From contig OU744726.1 in assembly GCA_916613615.1 (NCBI GenBank), positions 15,503,515 to 15,567,514 on the forward strand: 64,000 bases of DNA. Reading direction: 5' to 3'. The translations under genes were made by a program, and so were the position numbers. Under the pieces are notes generated by a model. The model worked only from the letters and a program-made list of their open reading frames with translations, had not been told where the DNA came from and did not search any database. Shown in pieces: positions 11,953-25,974 of this stretch. The stretch is from Steromphala cineraria. Taxonomy: Eukaryota; Mollusca; Gastropoda; Trochida; Trochidae. Each line of letters opens with the position of its first letter. Position 1 is the first letter of the stretch.

Positions 11953-14900
11953 AAGCATTATTTATCATTTATTATTATTGATAATGAAAACGAATGAAAT
12001 AATGAAAAAATAATGAAATGACGAAAAAGTGATAATTACCCTAGGTCTGAAAATATTGATACTAATTATGACAGCTCGCGTTGTAATAAAAGGGGTTTTA
12101 TTATCATTGGAAATGTAGCTAGGGTTTCGACATGTGAACAAGTAGCGCTCTAACAGAATATGAGAGCCAATCGCTAACAATGGGACAACTTATTTGTGTT
12201 ATTTGTGAAAGACGATTGCTGCATCATGGATATAATTTATCACGATTGAAGTTTAAGAAATTCATTTGTTGAATAAAAATTGAACTTAAAAAACACCAAA
12301 GCTGTGTGAAGTCTCAATGCGTTAAAGTGAAGCATATTTATATATGGTTTATTTAAAAGTGATATATCTTAGTCCTTTACGAGTTGGTAATGTTTTTAAT
12401 ATACATTTACCAATAGATATTTCAACTCAAAAAAAATTAGTATAGCGTGTAAGTTATATGAGTTATCCAAGCTCTTTTATCCATTTAGCAGAACAATCTG
12501 TAATTTTCCAGCACATGTTCACATTCACTGCTAATGATATCATATCGTAATGACCACATGGTGACATTTTCATAACTCCAGTAAGAAATAATAAAACTTT
12601 GAATATAAGCACATAAAGAGTTTAACATGATAGCTTTATTGTTTATGTCGTCCCATTTTATATCTACGGGAACCGTTATAAATATAAAGATCTTCATCAT
12701 ATATCCAATATATTTAAGAATTCATTTTGGAAGTAATAAATGCCATGGTTGTATCTGAAATGCATCACTATATATATTGCTTCTCAGTGCACTATAGACA
12801 AATCCAATGCAAGACAAATTAGCTGTCTCTGTATAACACATATACCAAGGAGCGAATATATATACATGTTGGAGTGATTGAATGAATCTCTGGGACCTAT
12901 TCTTGGTAATGGCCTGGTATATTTAGCTCTTCACCCTATCATGTTACAGGAATGAGCTGTAAAGCGGTCAAAATAAGTGTATTTATCTGCTTGAGTGGGA
13001 GAATTGGATTCCTCTCACCAAGCACCTTTGTAAAATAAAGCTAAAACCATGTCATACATGTAAAAGAAGATCAAATAAAACCAAAGCGATCTCTTGTCGC
13101 CTACGTTGACTATAAAATTAAATAATTGTGTTGAGGTTTTCCAACTAATCTTTATGTGTTTTGTCACTTTTTATCAAAAATATGTTTAAAACTGTTCATT
13201 TCAAAGTAACAACAAAAACTATAAACTTGATAGTATTAACGTGTCTCATATTATAATTTGTCATCTATCACGTAGCTCTGAAAGAACTGCAAAGAGCACT
13301 AATGGTTATTCATATCATTTGTTATAACGTTAAAAGTACTTACCTTTTTTTCACTTGAATGTCTTTGGCAAGTCTTTGAATATTAGTGTCGCGGGTCCTG
13401 GCAAAGTATTAATGATGTGTTCAAATTTTTCAAGGATTACATCACTTTTTAAGCTTCAATTCCAAACATTTTGGCCCCAAAACATACTGATCACAAATGT
13501 GCCAGTCACAGAGAATACACATTCTTGTCTATGCTTCATATTTTGCTAATTTGAAAATATTTTGTAGAACCAAATATACAGGATAAAGTACTTAGTGGCT
13601 ACATCGATTATCAAGCAAAAGATTAATGCCGACTTCGCTACTCTTGGAATAAAGAAATTGAAATTGAAACCATAACATCTTCTACTTTAATACCTTGCAA
13701 CGTCTTCAATACCACTCAAACAAACACAAACGCGTGTTAGTGTAGGCTTTTGAAACGTGTTTCAGTTTCGTTTAATAATCTAACTTTTCTGCAATTCTCT
13801 CAAAAATGTTTAACTAACAATGGCATGAAATGATGTCTATCCACTATCATTTGCATTATCTGTATGCAATCGAAAACAGCATACACCACCATATACATCA
13901 AAACGAGGTTATTCACGAATAAAAACTAGCTTTCGGAAAACTATTTTCTTCATGCAAAAATGCCTACAATCAGCGATACCTATTACTGAGTTTTCCTTCC
14001 AAATGATTGAAGAATTACCAACAGTAACGACTTTTTCGGGGCATAAACGTGACTGGAATCTATTCCTGGAAGAATGTTCACGTTGATCCCGGTAGTAGAT
14101 AAGGTCCATACGGAATGTAGCAGTTGTCCTGCTAGGATTATCAAATATATGTAGAAAGTTGATGTATAATCATTGTTATTTAGGATTAAACTTGGTGTTA
14201 CTCTGAACCAACGTTAACAAAGTAAGGTTTCATTATCAATTGAATATTAACGTTTTCTTCGTTCGTTTCGATAGAGATTAACGCAAGTGTGATTTTTATT
14301 ATTCAACATATATGAACTTGTGACAGAAAGTTATATGACGGTATAGGAATACACTAAATCACTTTCAATCCTTTCATATTTATATTTTTGTTGGTTAAAA
14401 ACGTTCAGAAAAGAACGTTATAAAAGATCGACCAACATCGTATTTATTAAACCGTCAACACTTCTCATCATGTCAAATTCAGACGAAAATACCAACCATT
14501 TCTTCATTTTGTATTATACATTTTCAAAATATAAATATTCTCATTAAAGTAAAATAATGTGCCCGCCCTTCTTTTGAAGTTAATTAAAATGCTGATATAT
14601 TGCCTCAAAATAATGGACTCTTTTTGTTATTTTGAATAATCCGTTTAGTTTCCTTTTCGTTTAGCCACACTCACTTTTAATTGACTTTGCCCAGGAGTCA
14701 CTTACAGGATTTCAATCCATTCGAATAATTGTTCTAGCTAACTGATACATCTGTCTATTCCCAGGGGGTTGACACTCTTGATAAACTACTAGAGAGAATC
14801 AATGTCTGGTTTGTTTATTGAGGAAATGTTTACAGAACACATTAATAAAGCATGTGAAGTGAAATTAATTCCCTTCGTGTCAAACTGTCTCTTAACGGGA

Positions 14901-15894
14901 TAAATTGTAATGCAACTGTCTAACTCATTAATATTACATTTTCCAAAATTAATCAAATGAGTCTGTAAACATATGAACTAGCTATATCGATTTTCCATAC
15001 AAATTAAATTGGTAACACTATAGATTTAATCGTATTATGTATATTGAAGTAAAACTGTAGTTAATGAGCATATGTCATATAGCCTTGAAATCAATTAGCC
15101 TTAAAATTGTTGTTAAAACGTTTACATTTCTTTAACTTCATTAGAAAAATTCAGACGTTTTTTATGAAGAGCCTATTCGCATGTTGGCAGGCATGAAACA
15201 TGATCACAAACTTTTCAGTGACGAACACAAAGTGTTCCATGTTCACATATTTTGAGACATATCTTTATGTGCTTTTGGCCATGAGGCCTTTTCACGAAAT
15301 TAACTTGTCACTTGTCACTTGTCATAGGCACTTGTCACCATATTCACAAGATTGATGTTAATTCAATACCTAATGCTTCAGGATGGTTACTTAAAACTTT
15401 AGAAGTACTATATTCGTTTGATTAACATCAAGCAAATGAAAAAAATATTCTAAAATCATTAGAAAGTGTCCATGCTTCTCAATAGTTCACCTCAAATATA
15501 CAAACTTTATGAGAGATTACACTGTATGTACCTTACTTCCATTCTATAACGAGAGAGGTTATCTCTGCCAGGCAAAGTTTACGACATAGCATAGGTTCAA
15601 TTTATAAATTATACATTTATTGACATTGTTTTTTTTTTGCTGATAACTGAACTTAGTGAATTCTAATAACATCTACAAAACAAAAAGTTGTTTTGGTTTT
15701 TTTTGGCAAATATATTTATTGAACGAATAGTTTTCAGTTTTTGACCTAAGCTTATGAATCATGAATACAATGGTACAATGATGATTGAATGAGAAGAACT
15801 TGAGCCAACACCATAATACAGGATATTTGCACTAAGTTCAAAAGCAGCTGTAGATATACGAGGCAAACGATATACCTGGCTGTTAAAACAATTG

Positions 15895-16365
15895 ATTTTG
15901 ATTTAAACATATTTTATTCGATAAAGAAAGGGATAAGGAACAAGTTATCCAACTTAGGTAATTTGTAAAGTATTTACAAAATGATAGATATATAGTGACA
16001 TACATGAAAACATGGAAAATAGTATAATACAGAATGGTAGAAAGATATTTACAAAAGTTAGTATGTACATGCTGCAGTCAACAGAAGCGCTTGCTGTTTA
16101 AAATATATTGCTGGACTGCCTTGAAAATGACCTGATTTTGTAAAATTTAAAAGGCTTTTACTGCCACATAAAACTAAATCTAAATCTACGGCATCATCAT
16201 TAACATATGATTTTAATACATTTAACATTCTTAATCTGTGTTCATTATATAAAGGACACTCAAACATAAAGTGAAAAACATTTTCGCATAAATAACCACA
16301 TTCACATGTTGAATTCGCCTTAATGCCAACTTAAAATATATCATATTTCAAAAACAATTAAAAAT
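15895..16365 (-). mobile_element. 5'-truncated non-LTR retrotransposon fragment (CR1/jockey-like)
   Basis: The insertion is absent from A1, which has one AACAATTAAAACCC at the matching place. It is flanked by the 9-bp direct repeat AAAACAATT (15886-15894 and 16366-16374), a target-site duplication; a further AAAACAATT lies at 16351-16359. The minus strand carries the end of a LINE ORF followed by about 160 bp of 3' UTR with an AATAAA signal. The insertion is 5'-truncated, as expected from aborted target-primed reverse transcription. Confidence 0.75.
16058..16318 (-). pseudogene. C-terminal end of a LINE ORF2 protein (fragment)
   Basis: Only the last 85 or so residues of the polyprotein remain. 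They include a cysteine/histidine motif of the type C-x-C-x7-H-x4-C followed by a CPLY segment, which is characteristic of the short zinc-knuckle-like tail after the reverse transcriptase of CR1/jockey-type elements. No RT catalytic motifs are present because the copy is 5'-truncated. The family call rests on this C-terminal motif and general layout; the exact clade is uncertain. It is non-functional. Confidence 0.65.
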
Positions 16366-18487
16366 AAAACAATTAAAACCCATTCTCTCATCTGACAGGG
16401 ATAAATCATTCTATAGAAATGTGACTGCGTAATCGTAAAATGCGTAAGTTTATAGAAATTCAGAGTATCATATTATTTTTCCTTCATAAAAGATTTTTCA
16501 AAATTCAAATGTGTTAAATTGCATCACCAAAACATTTCATTGTTACATGGTGAGTTTAACATTTACATACACATACACATGGCTTGTTTGTTACATTACA
16601 TCAGTGCAAAATCATGCTGTTATACTAAATAAGGTATCCGCTGAAGTTCGATTATTCAACCATCTTTCTGTCGAACCTTATAAATATGACTATTTTGAGG
16701 GGATTGAAATTAGAAATGTTTCAACCACATACTTTAAAATTATGAATATATTATAATCCTCGAACTTATTTGGCATGGATTCCTCAAACAATAGCATCAA
16801 ATAATTCATCCTGAAAACGTTTTATTTATACATGATGTTTGAAAATGACATACACATGTTTTTAACTGTGATTGAACTATTTATATCAACAATGTTTTAA
16901 AAAAGTTTAAATCAATATATTATTGTAGAAATATGAAAAAAAGTAATATGTCAACTTGACCAAATTATTATATTTGACGACTATCATTTGTGACCTTATA
17001 GGGTCACCGGTAAGCACAGAGTAGAGCAAATGAAAACCAAATTAACCATTGATTCAACGCTGTATTCAAACATGCTATTGATTTCATTTTCATCTTGTAT
17101 TCTATCATTTCAGTTACCTAAGCAACTTTATTCGAGTTCCCTTCGCAAATGCACAACCCAATTAGACCACTCCTTGCTTTAAAGGTCATGACGGGAATGG
17201 ATTTCCTGTGTAAACCTTCTTTAAATGAACAGGAGGAATTTTTATTTCAGTTTCAAAGATTTTTTTCTGAATATAAAGATAATTTTATTGATTCCTTTGT
17301 TTTTTAAGTATTTCGGAACTGAAATCGAACTCAAAACATACTCAGCTAACTAGTACATGTTGATTATCATCCAAGACATATCCGTCTCTATTTGGTATAG
17401 TGGATTAAACATTGGCTGTATATTGAACCTGAATGAAAGATCAAGATGGCTTCGTTTGCAGGGAGTTTGTCCATATTTGTCTTGGATTCTTTGTGGAAAG
17501 AACAATGTATCAAATAAAGAGAATAACCTGAGAGTGCTACTTGCTTCTGTGTTTAATATTTTAAGACAAGGCTTGAATACAATTGATGTTGTGAACATTA
17601 AAATTTGAATTATTGCCTGACACAGTCAAATCTGTCATCTCTCTTAGCTCCATCTCAGTTGTCTTTATTTCTTTAACACTATATAGATATGATAATCACT
17701 TCCAAGACGGAATTGTATCTAAACATTATTTATCAAGTGTATAGAACATACATGAAGAGATCTTGAAAGGTATCACTTATATATCACTTGCAATTTCACG
17801 CTTTAATTACAAACATACACATTGTACAAAATGGAAAACATTGTTCTCTTTTCTAGTACTAGAAAGAGGGGAACATACTAATTTCATAAGTGGATAATAT
17901 ATTTCTTTTTCATTATTTCATTGATGTTTTGAAATTTGATTTATCCAAATAATCAATATTTTATGCGATTTGTTTTCGGTAAGTTCATCTGGTACATGTA
18001 GTTATTTCAGTATGATATTAACTTCTTATTCGAAATTCATGCAAATTAGAAAGGCGTTACTGTCAAAATTTGTGAAGATTACTTTCAACTCACTACTGAT
18101 TTAACAATAATGTTGTTATATTAGTTAATTTTTTATTACAATTCATGTTAACTTGTCATTTATACTTTACCATTTGCGCAAATTGCTCACCAAACATCTG
18201 TTTGATGCCACGTTATCCTTCAAAGTCAAACTCTTGATAATTCAGATAACAATAGAAATGAAACGTATCATGATATATAAATAACCTAGAAACGATTTGA
18301 TAAACTGAAAATAGGGAAGGGATATTGAAATTCTTAACGCTGATGATTAATCAAGGTGGCAATAAATTAATTAACAACGAATGACAACAGCGAAATAATA
18401 TAACCATATCCTTTGTGATGTAGAAATGAAATTAAAAGGTTTTATATATATTCTTCATATTTATAATATGATTTTCTTCATATTAAT

Positions 18488-19066
18488 GTGAACAAAACAA
18501 AGGAAATGGTTTTTGATTTCAGAATGGGGAGAAAGCAGTTAGAACCCACCAAAATAAGTGATACTCCTGTAGAAAGTGTGCCAGAATACAAGTACCTTGG
18601 TACTATTATCGATAACAAATTGAACTGGAATAACAATACACAAGCTCTGTACAGGAAGTGCCAACAGAGACTATATTTCATGAGGAAATTGAAATCATTT
18701 GATGTTGATGTGAAATTAATGAAAGTTTTCTACACATGTTTTGTTCAAAGCGTTTTATCATTTAGCATGCATTGTTGGTACGGCTCTCTTAGTCTTCAAG
18801 ATAAAAACAAATTAATCAAAATTGTAAATATAAGTTCAAAAATTGCTGGTACCATTTTAGATCACCCAGCGTCCATAAATGACGACAAAGTATTATCACA
18901 CGCTCGAAAGATTATTTCAGATCCATCACATGTCCTGCACTCAGAATATTCACTTTTGCCATCCGGTAAACGGTTTGATATGCCTTTCCACAGATCTAAC
19001 AGAACTAAGAAGTCATTCGTACCTTCAAGTATTTCACTTCTCAAAAAAATGTCATATAAACATTGA
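18488..19066 (+). pseudogene. LINE reverse transcriptase, C-terminal part (L2-like)
   Basis: About 192 residues of the RT thumb/C-terminal region of an L2/CR1-group polyprotein. Visible family signatures in order are NKTKEMVFDFR near the start, the YKYLG block followed by an aspartate and LNW, a long basic helix region, CWYG, and the LLPSGKR block near the end. The frame is open to its TGA but has no native start; upstream RT motifs including the catalytic YxDD are missing. In the intact family this protein copies the element RNA at a nicked target. Here it is a dead fragment. Confidence 0.8.
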
Positions 19067-19120
19067 CTGTGCTCCTTATTATATTACTGAAGGCCACAAA
19101 TTACGTGTATTTATGTGAAT

Positions 19121-19138
19121 GTGTGTGTGTGTGTGTGT
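19121..19138. repeat. (GT)n microsatellite in LINE 3' UTR
   Basis: Nine GT dinucleotides just after the LINE stop codon. Confidence 0.85.
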
Positions 19139-21490
19139 TTTATGTAAAAAGACTTTTTATTAATATTTAACTTATTATATAAATGTCCATATGTATTTCA
19201 TGCCATGAGCTCTATTTGATTCAAGAAGAATTCCCTTTTGGGTAATAAAGTGTTATCTTATCTTATCTTATCTTATCTTATTCCTTTGAAATATTTACCT
19301 AATGATAATTGAATAAAGTAAACTATACATAATTTGCCAGCTACGTAGTCAACTAAGATGGCTTTTGCGAACCCGAAATAACCACGATTTCAGAGATAAT
19401 ATTCGTATTAACATGACCAATCTTCATAAATGTAAATTGAGAATTCCATTTGTGCCAATATATTTTGAACTTAATGATAATGTGAAGCTAAATTCATTTA
19501 CATCTGGACATTAAATAATTGATATTTTCAAACACGATTTGCACGATGACATTGTAAAGTACGGTTTCCTTGTATCACTGATTTTTGAACTGATTTAAGA
19601 GTATAAATGTTCGGCATGCGCCCTAGGGAACAAAATGAACCTTTTAAAGGATAAAAATAAAGGTATTTCTATTCGTGAGCAAATGATAGCTAATGTATTG
19701 ATATGGCGATGCTATGAATTATCGATAAAAAGAGATTCTGAAGTTTTAGTTACGATTTGAAGAAATGCATTACCTTGATGTGTTAAAAGGTTTTTAATTG
19801 CTGCTATCGATTTTAGGAATAACATTGATAATTAATATTGGTAAAATGATATTTGATAATATAAAAATCTTAATAATATCTTTAATTATAAAATAACTCA
19901 AAATACGCGAACAAAGTGACCAAGAAGGACCTAGGTGTGTGTATTCTCAACTATGCATAAGAGGGTTAGTCATGATGTTTCATCTGGAGATTAAAAAATA
20001 GACTTAGTGGCTAGCAGCAATATCGTCATTGGTGACAAGGGTTAATGCTCTTACAATTTGCCAGTTTCTGCTTGTAGGGCATTTTGGTGTTATTAATTGT
20101 GATCCTCTATCTTTTTATCTTATGGCAGGAATAAAGTAATCAAAGTGATTGCAGAAGTTATGCTGATCATCTGAAAAGCTTCCAACCAAGTGAGTAATGG
20201 ACGTATCATACTATCCAGGGTATAAACTAGCTTAAATGAACTCATAACTTGTTATGACCTGTTCGAAACTTTTTAAATTAAAACTGAACATAATCCATTA
20301 AATGCGAAACGCATTGCTACAAAACAACTGTTATGACCTCTATGTAACTGGCCTTAACCTCCGCCAACATTAATGCCACTTCACTCATCTGCGATTACTA
20401 ACATGATGTTATTCATATTTATAAAGTAGTCCTCACATTCAGATGATCATGTTACGTCCAATCAGAAGGCAGCATTTAATTTAAAATTGTTGTGTCACAT
20501 ACATACATGCATACTGAAGGCGGAGTGAATAAAGGCAAAATTTATTGAAATTATCAGTATTTGAAAAGTATGCCTCGGTCGAACAGAACAGCAATCCGTC
20601 ACTAAGCACCATTATTCATATAGAATTCCATAATTTTAGCTAGATGGATTGTGTTCCTTTATATCGTGTAGTACATGTAAAAATAATATGCTGAAGTCAG
20701 CTTTCCAAGCCGAGTTAAAGGATAGGTCAACCTTAAACTTATTAAATGTAACGGTGGGAGTTATTTCAAGTTCTCTGACAGGTCTCTTTAGTTACAAACC
20801 TTAACATATAGTTAGATATAGAAGTTGTAATACTGGTATTTATCTGTAGGGTCTTACCTAAATAGTAGTGTTCAGGAAAATATCCATTATCTGGTACATT
20901 TAAATTAGTTGAATAGAGCAAGGAAGCTATTTCTCTTCTTATTATGTCTATTTCTTTGACCAGATAAAGCTATGTTCTTAAATCAATGAAAGGCTAACAC
21001 GACAATACTATTCGTTTCGTAATTTAATTAATTTCCAAAGAACTATAACTCGGGATTTAAGTTGAAAGAATCGTTCTCTTAATTTACTTTTTAACAACAC
21101 AAAACTATTTTTCAAAACATTTGAAATCATGCCTTGTGCAATGGTTATTACCTGTGTAAGCAGATACAAATCTCCTGTCAATTTTAGATAAATGAATTTA
21201 AACAAAACATATACAAGAACAATAATCGACAGAACTTATAAACGATCCATTTTAACCGTACACCTATCCAGGGGCTATTTACAAATTCGTGATGCCAACA
21301 TCTTTTGTGAACTCGTTAACTCAAGACCAATAAAATTGTTGCTGATGATACAGCTGTGCACGAATTTTCAAATGCAATATTAATCTAGAATATGTAATTA
21401 CATATAAACGCATTTCATGATACTGCTATGTCAATGCCCACTTGGTATTCGTGCTTGAGACTTTTACTTTCGTAATCAAAACTTTAACAA

Positions 21491-21660
21491 AGCAGACTGA
21501 TTAAAATCGGCCTAGTTCCGATGAATAAAATATTCAATGTATAACCATAAGATATATGCACTAGGACTCAGTGGAGAAGATACCTATTGAAACAAAAAGT
21601 TCGATTCTCGATAGAGTTAATATTTTAAAACTGAACTAGGCCGATTTTAATCCGACTGCT
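21491..21660. mobile_element. Old MITE in unit A, copy in A2
   Basis: Orthologue of 10547-10727, 11 bp shorter through a deletion next to the right inverted repeat. Terminal repeats and flanking TAACAA are still recognisable. Confidence 0.7.
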
Positions 21661-22749
21661 TAACAAAGAATTAAATATTTTTTTTCAAAGAAGTACATTA
21701 TGCTTTAGGTAGGCAATTTAACTTTTCATTATCTGACAATGGTGATTGTCGCGTAATTGCTGTATGTAAAAAGTCATTTCAAGCGAATTTTTCTTTGTCG
21801 TGTATTGTTACGTCTCTGCGTATCTGGATTTGATGTATTATCGAATCAGAACCCTTGTATCATCTCCTGAGACTAGACACATTTCAGATGCCATCTATGG
21901 AAAGCAGTGATTACACCAAGCACGAATATATCGTATTAATGTGTTTCTTTCACCATTTATGCAACTGGCATGTCACTGTTCCATACATCGGGTCAAATCG
22001 TCCGGATCTCCGAAAAGACAGCAAAAATTGTTCATTTTGCAATACTTAATAACAGAGTGTATTAAAATTCTTTCAATTTTTTTTATTTTTCCGCTTTTCC
22101 ATAGTCATGGAATGGCAATCAATAAAAGACTGCACATTAAACAATACGTGCATCTCTGTAAAACAATTACATCGATTATCTTAAAACACATCTGAAATGT
22201 GTTGCTTCGTTTAATATTTTCTTGATAATCTTTTCATTTTCTGATAACTGAATAAATTGATATGAATATCGGTTATCCCTATAAAATCTCTCTTGCAAAA
22301 GGATATTTATGTATAAAGTTCGAAAAATAACATTATGACTTTTCGACTTGAGAAAATATTTCAAACCACTGAATAGGTAAACTGTTACATAATTCATACA
22401 GTATAATCTTCAAGTTGTAATTTTCAGTGTATATCCTGCTTAGAGACATCAGTAATTACAGACTCTATCGTATTAAGAATGAAAAGTAGATTCTATATTA
22501 CTCCATTGCATGTTAAAGTGAAATCTTTATTCAAATAATCATGGCTTACCGTCGAGATAAGAAGCATTTCCTTGGTTATCTTTGCGGGACCTAATAGCTT
22601 TAAACACGAATGTTTTGTAGACTCAATTTATCTAAAATCAACAAAGTAGAGGAGAAGGTCATTTAAATTGTGTTGGTTTAAGATGAATATGGTATGGTTG
22701 CTGAGGATGTGGGAAATACTGCATTATCAAACATTTAAAGTGACAATGG

Positions 22750-22782
<33 letters not shown>
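22750..22782. repeat. (GATA)n microsatellite in A2
   Basis: Shorter allele of the array at 11812-11874, at the same place in the unit. Confidence 0.8.
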
Positions 22783-22833
22783 GTCCTGTTTATTAAGAAA
22801 TAACTACAAATATCCTCAAAGCCGTCGTGAACG

Positions 22834-22860
22834 TGACGTCATGAGCGATTCGTGACGTCA
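22834..22860. promoter_or_regulatory. Pair of CRE-like palindromes, A2
   Basis: TGACGTCA at 22834-22841 and 22853-22860, with the same 19-bp spacing as in A1, A3 and A4. Confidence 0.4.
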
Positions 22861-25762
22861 AAGCATTATTTATCATTTATTATTATTGATAATGAAAACG
22901 AATGAAATAATGAAAAAATAATGAAATGACGAAAACGGGATAATTACCCTAGGTATGAAAATATTGATATTAATTATGACAGCTCGCGTTGTAATAAAAG
23001 GGTTTTTATTATCATTGGAAATGTAGCTAGGGTTTCGACATGTGAACAAGTAGCGCTCTAACAGAATATGAGAGCCAATCGCTAACAATGGGATAACTTA
23101 TTTGTGTTATTTGTGAAAGACGATTGCTGCATCATGGATATAATTTATCACGATTGAAGTTTAAGAAATTCATTTGTTGAATAAAAATTGAACTTAAAAA
23201 ACACCAAAGCTGTGTGAAGTCTCAATGCGTTTGAGTGAAAATATTTATATATGGTTAATTTAAAAGTGATATATCTTAGTCCTTTACGAGTTGGTAATGT
23301 TTTTAATATACATTTACCAATAGATATTTCAACTCAAACAAATTTAGTTATCCAAGCTCTTTTATCCATTTAGCAGAACAATCTGTAATATTCCAGCACA
23401 TGTTCATATTCACTGCTAATGATATCATATCGTAATGAGCACATGGTGACATTTTCATAACTCCAGTAAGAAATAATAAAACTTTGAATATAAGCACATA
23501 AAGAGTTTAACATGATAGCTTTATTGTTTATGTCGTCCCATTTTATATCTACGGGAACCGTTATAAATATAAAGATCTTCATCATATATCCAATTTATTT
23601 AAGAATTCATTTTGGAAGTAATAAATGCCATGGTTGTATCTGAAATGCATCACTATATATATTGCTTCTCAGTGCACTATAGACAAATCCAATGTAAGAC
23701 AAATTACCTGTCTCTGTATAACACATATACCAAGGAGCGAATATATATACATCGTGGAGTGATTGTATGGATCTCTGGGGCCTATTCTTGGTAATGGCCT
23801 GGTATATTTAGCTCTTCTCCCTATCATGTTACCGAAATGAGCTGTAAAGCGGTCAAAATAAGTGTATTTATCTGCTTGAGTGGGGGAATTGGATTCCTCT
23901 CACCAAGCACCTTTGTAAGATAAAGCTAAAACCAAGTCATACATGTAATAGAAGATCCAATAAAACCAAAGCGATCTCTTGTCGCCTACGTTGACTATAA
24001 AATGCAATAATTGTGTTGAGGTTCTCCAACTAATCTTAATGTGTTTTGTCACTTTTTATCAAAATTATGTTTAAAACTGTTCATTTCAAAGTAACAACAA
24101 AAACTGTTAACTTGAAAGTATTTACGTGTCTCATATTATAACTTGTAATCTATCACGTAGCTCTGAAAGAACTGCAAAGAGCACTAATGATTATTCATAT
24201 CATTTGTTATAACGTTAAAAGTACTTGCCTTTTTTTCACTTGAATGTCTTTGGCAAGTCTTTGAATATCAGTGTCGCGGGTCCTGGCAAAGTATTAATGA
24301 TGTGTTCAAATCTTTCAAGGATTACATCACTTTTTAAGCTTCAATTCCAAACATTTTGGCCCCAAAACATACTGATCACATTAGTGTCAGTTGGAAGGTG
24401 AAACCTCGTGTATTTCGAAAGACATACAACGAAAAGTATCAAACTTTGAAGTGGGAAATTTTGAGTACATCTCTAAAACAAATGTGCCAGTCACAGAGAA
24501 TAAAAATTCTTGTCTATGCTTGTCTATGCTCGTCAACACTTCTCATCATGTCAAATTCAGACGAAAATACCAACCATTTCTTCATTTTGTATTATACATT
24601 TTCAAAATATAAATATTCTCATTAAAAGTAAAATAATGTGCGCGCCCTTCTTTTGAAGTTAATTAAAATGCTGATATATTGCCTCAAAATAATGAACTCT
24701 TTTTGTTATTTTGAATAATCTGTTTAGTTTCCTTTTCGTTTAGCCACACTCACTTTTAATTGACTTTGCCCAGGAGTCACTTACAGGATTTCAATCCATT
24801 CGAATTATTGTTCTAGCTAACCGATACATCTGTCTATTCCCAGGGGGTTGACACTCTTGATAAACTACTAGAGAGAATCAATGCCTGGTTTGTTTATTGA
24901 GGAAATGTTTACAGAACACATTAATAAAGCATGTGAAGTGAAATTAATTCCCTTCGTGTCAAACTGTCTCTTAACAGGATAAATTGTAATGCAACTGTCT
25001 AACTCATTAATATTACATTTTCCAAAATTAATCAAATGAGTCTGTAAACATATGAACTAGCTATATCGATTTTCCATACAAATTAAATTGGTAACACTTG
25101 GCCAGGAAAATATAGATTTAATCCTATGATGCATATTGCAGTAAAACGGTAGTTAATGAGCATATGTCATATAGCCTTGAAATATATTAGTCTTGAAATT
25201 GTAGTTAAAACTTCATTAGAAAAATAAAAACGTTTCTTATGAAGAGCCTATTCGCATGTTGACAGGCATGACACATGATCACAAACTCTTCAGTGACGAA
25301 CACAAAGCGTTCCATGTTCACATATTTTGAGACATATTTGTATGTGCTTTCGGCCATGAGGCCTTTTCACGAAATAAACTTGTCACTTGTCATAGTCACT
25401 TGTCACCATATTCACATTATTCAATACCTAAAGCTTGGGGATGGTTACTTAAAAGTTTAGAAGTACTATCGTTTGATTGACATCAAGCAAACGAAAGAAA
25501 TATTCATTGTTCCAACCGGAAATCGTTTTCATTAGCGGGTGTCCATGCTTCTCAAATATTTCTCACGTACATGTAATATACAAAGTTGATGAGAGATTAT
25601 ACTGTATTTACCATACTTCCATTCTTATTATGAAGGAGGTTATCACTATAACACAAACTTGAAGACATAACATACATTTATTGACACTGTTTTTTTGCTG
25701 ATAACTGAACTTAGTGAATTCCAATAACATCTACAAAACAAAAAGTTTTGGGTTTTTTTTGG

Positions 25763-25946
25763 TAATAAATTTTATGTTTACCTGTTAAATATAAAATAAT
25801 TTAGCAGGAGGTATTATTTCAAGTTCACGGTCTAAGGGAGACCACTCTGCCTCCTTTCTATCCATGTCACGTGACCATACCCTATATAAATCTCCTTCAT
25901 TGGAAGAGCGCCCCTTTTCAAACCATTTTATCAAACAAGTCACATC
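25763..25946 (+). repeat. Ngaro terminal segment A, copy 1
   Basis: 184 bp, repeated at 30714-30897 and 31786-31969. I see one substitution between this copy and the other two (near the end of the segment), and the downstream copies look identical. Its left edge is the element's 5' boundary. Confidence 0.9.
25866..25890 (+). promoter_or_regulatory. Putative Ngaro promoter (E-box plus TATA)
   Basis: A perfect palindrome GTCACGTGAC (25866-25875) with a CACGTG E-box core lies 7 bp upstream of TATATAAA (25883-25890). The gag ATG at 25975 is about 85 bp downstream, a sensible distance for a short 5' UTR. The same block is present in the other two A segments, so the downstream copies could also start transcripts. 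Inferred from motifs only. Confidence 0.5.
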
Positions 25947-25974
25947 GATGTGAGCACTACATTCACAAACGAAG

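Larger units (their letters stand above)
2588..13405. repeat. Tandem unit A, copy 1 (A1)
   Basis: This is the first of three head-to-tail copies of a unit of about 10.8 kb. Its first bases (GTATTAATGATGTGTTCA) recur at 13406 and 24291, and its last bases (GGTCCTGGC) recur at the end of every A copy. No host gene, tRNA or rRNA is recognisable. Short frames that stay open in all copies differ mostly by amino-acid-changing substitutions and look non-coding. Copy-specific insertions are the minisatellite-bearing segment 6176-6339 and the TTAA MITE 6509-6864. This copy retains the uninterrupted site (near 5277) where the Ngaro element sits in A3. Apart from listed features, the sequence is AT-rich non-coding DNA. 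Confidence 0.85.
18462..19282 (+). mobile_element. L2-like LINE, 5'-truncated 3' end
   Basis: This insertion into A2 is absent from A1, A3 and A4, where the flanking sequence is continuous. It contains the end of an RT ORF (18488-19066), a 3' UTR with a (GT)n run (19121-19138), AATAAA near the end, and a terminal (TCTTA)n repeat (about 19255-19280). Microsatellite-like 3' tails instead of poly(A) are typical of L2/CR1-group LINEs. The left boundary is fixed only within about 20 bp. Confidence 0.8.
13406..24290. repeat. Tandem unit A, copy 2 (A2)
   Basis: Second head-to-tail copy of unit A, 10,885 bp. Relative to the other copies it lacks about 110 bp near 13490 and carries two LINE insertions (15895-16365 and 18462-19282) absent from A1, A3 and A4. 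The unoccupied Ngaro target is at about 15706. Outside the LINE fragments no coding sequence is recognisable. Short frames such as 13909-14109 (minus) and 17357-17608 are shared by sister copies only because the DNA is duplicated. Confidence 0.85.

Noticed and set aside
17350..17608. Overlapping frames on both strands in A2 (83 and 82 residues), partly kept in A1, A3 and A4
   Set aside because: Neither strand shows codon-position bias between copies, and no splice sites or domain are apparent. An unrecognised exon cannot be fully excluded.
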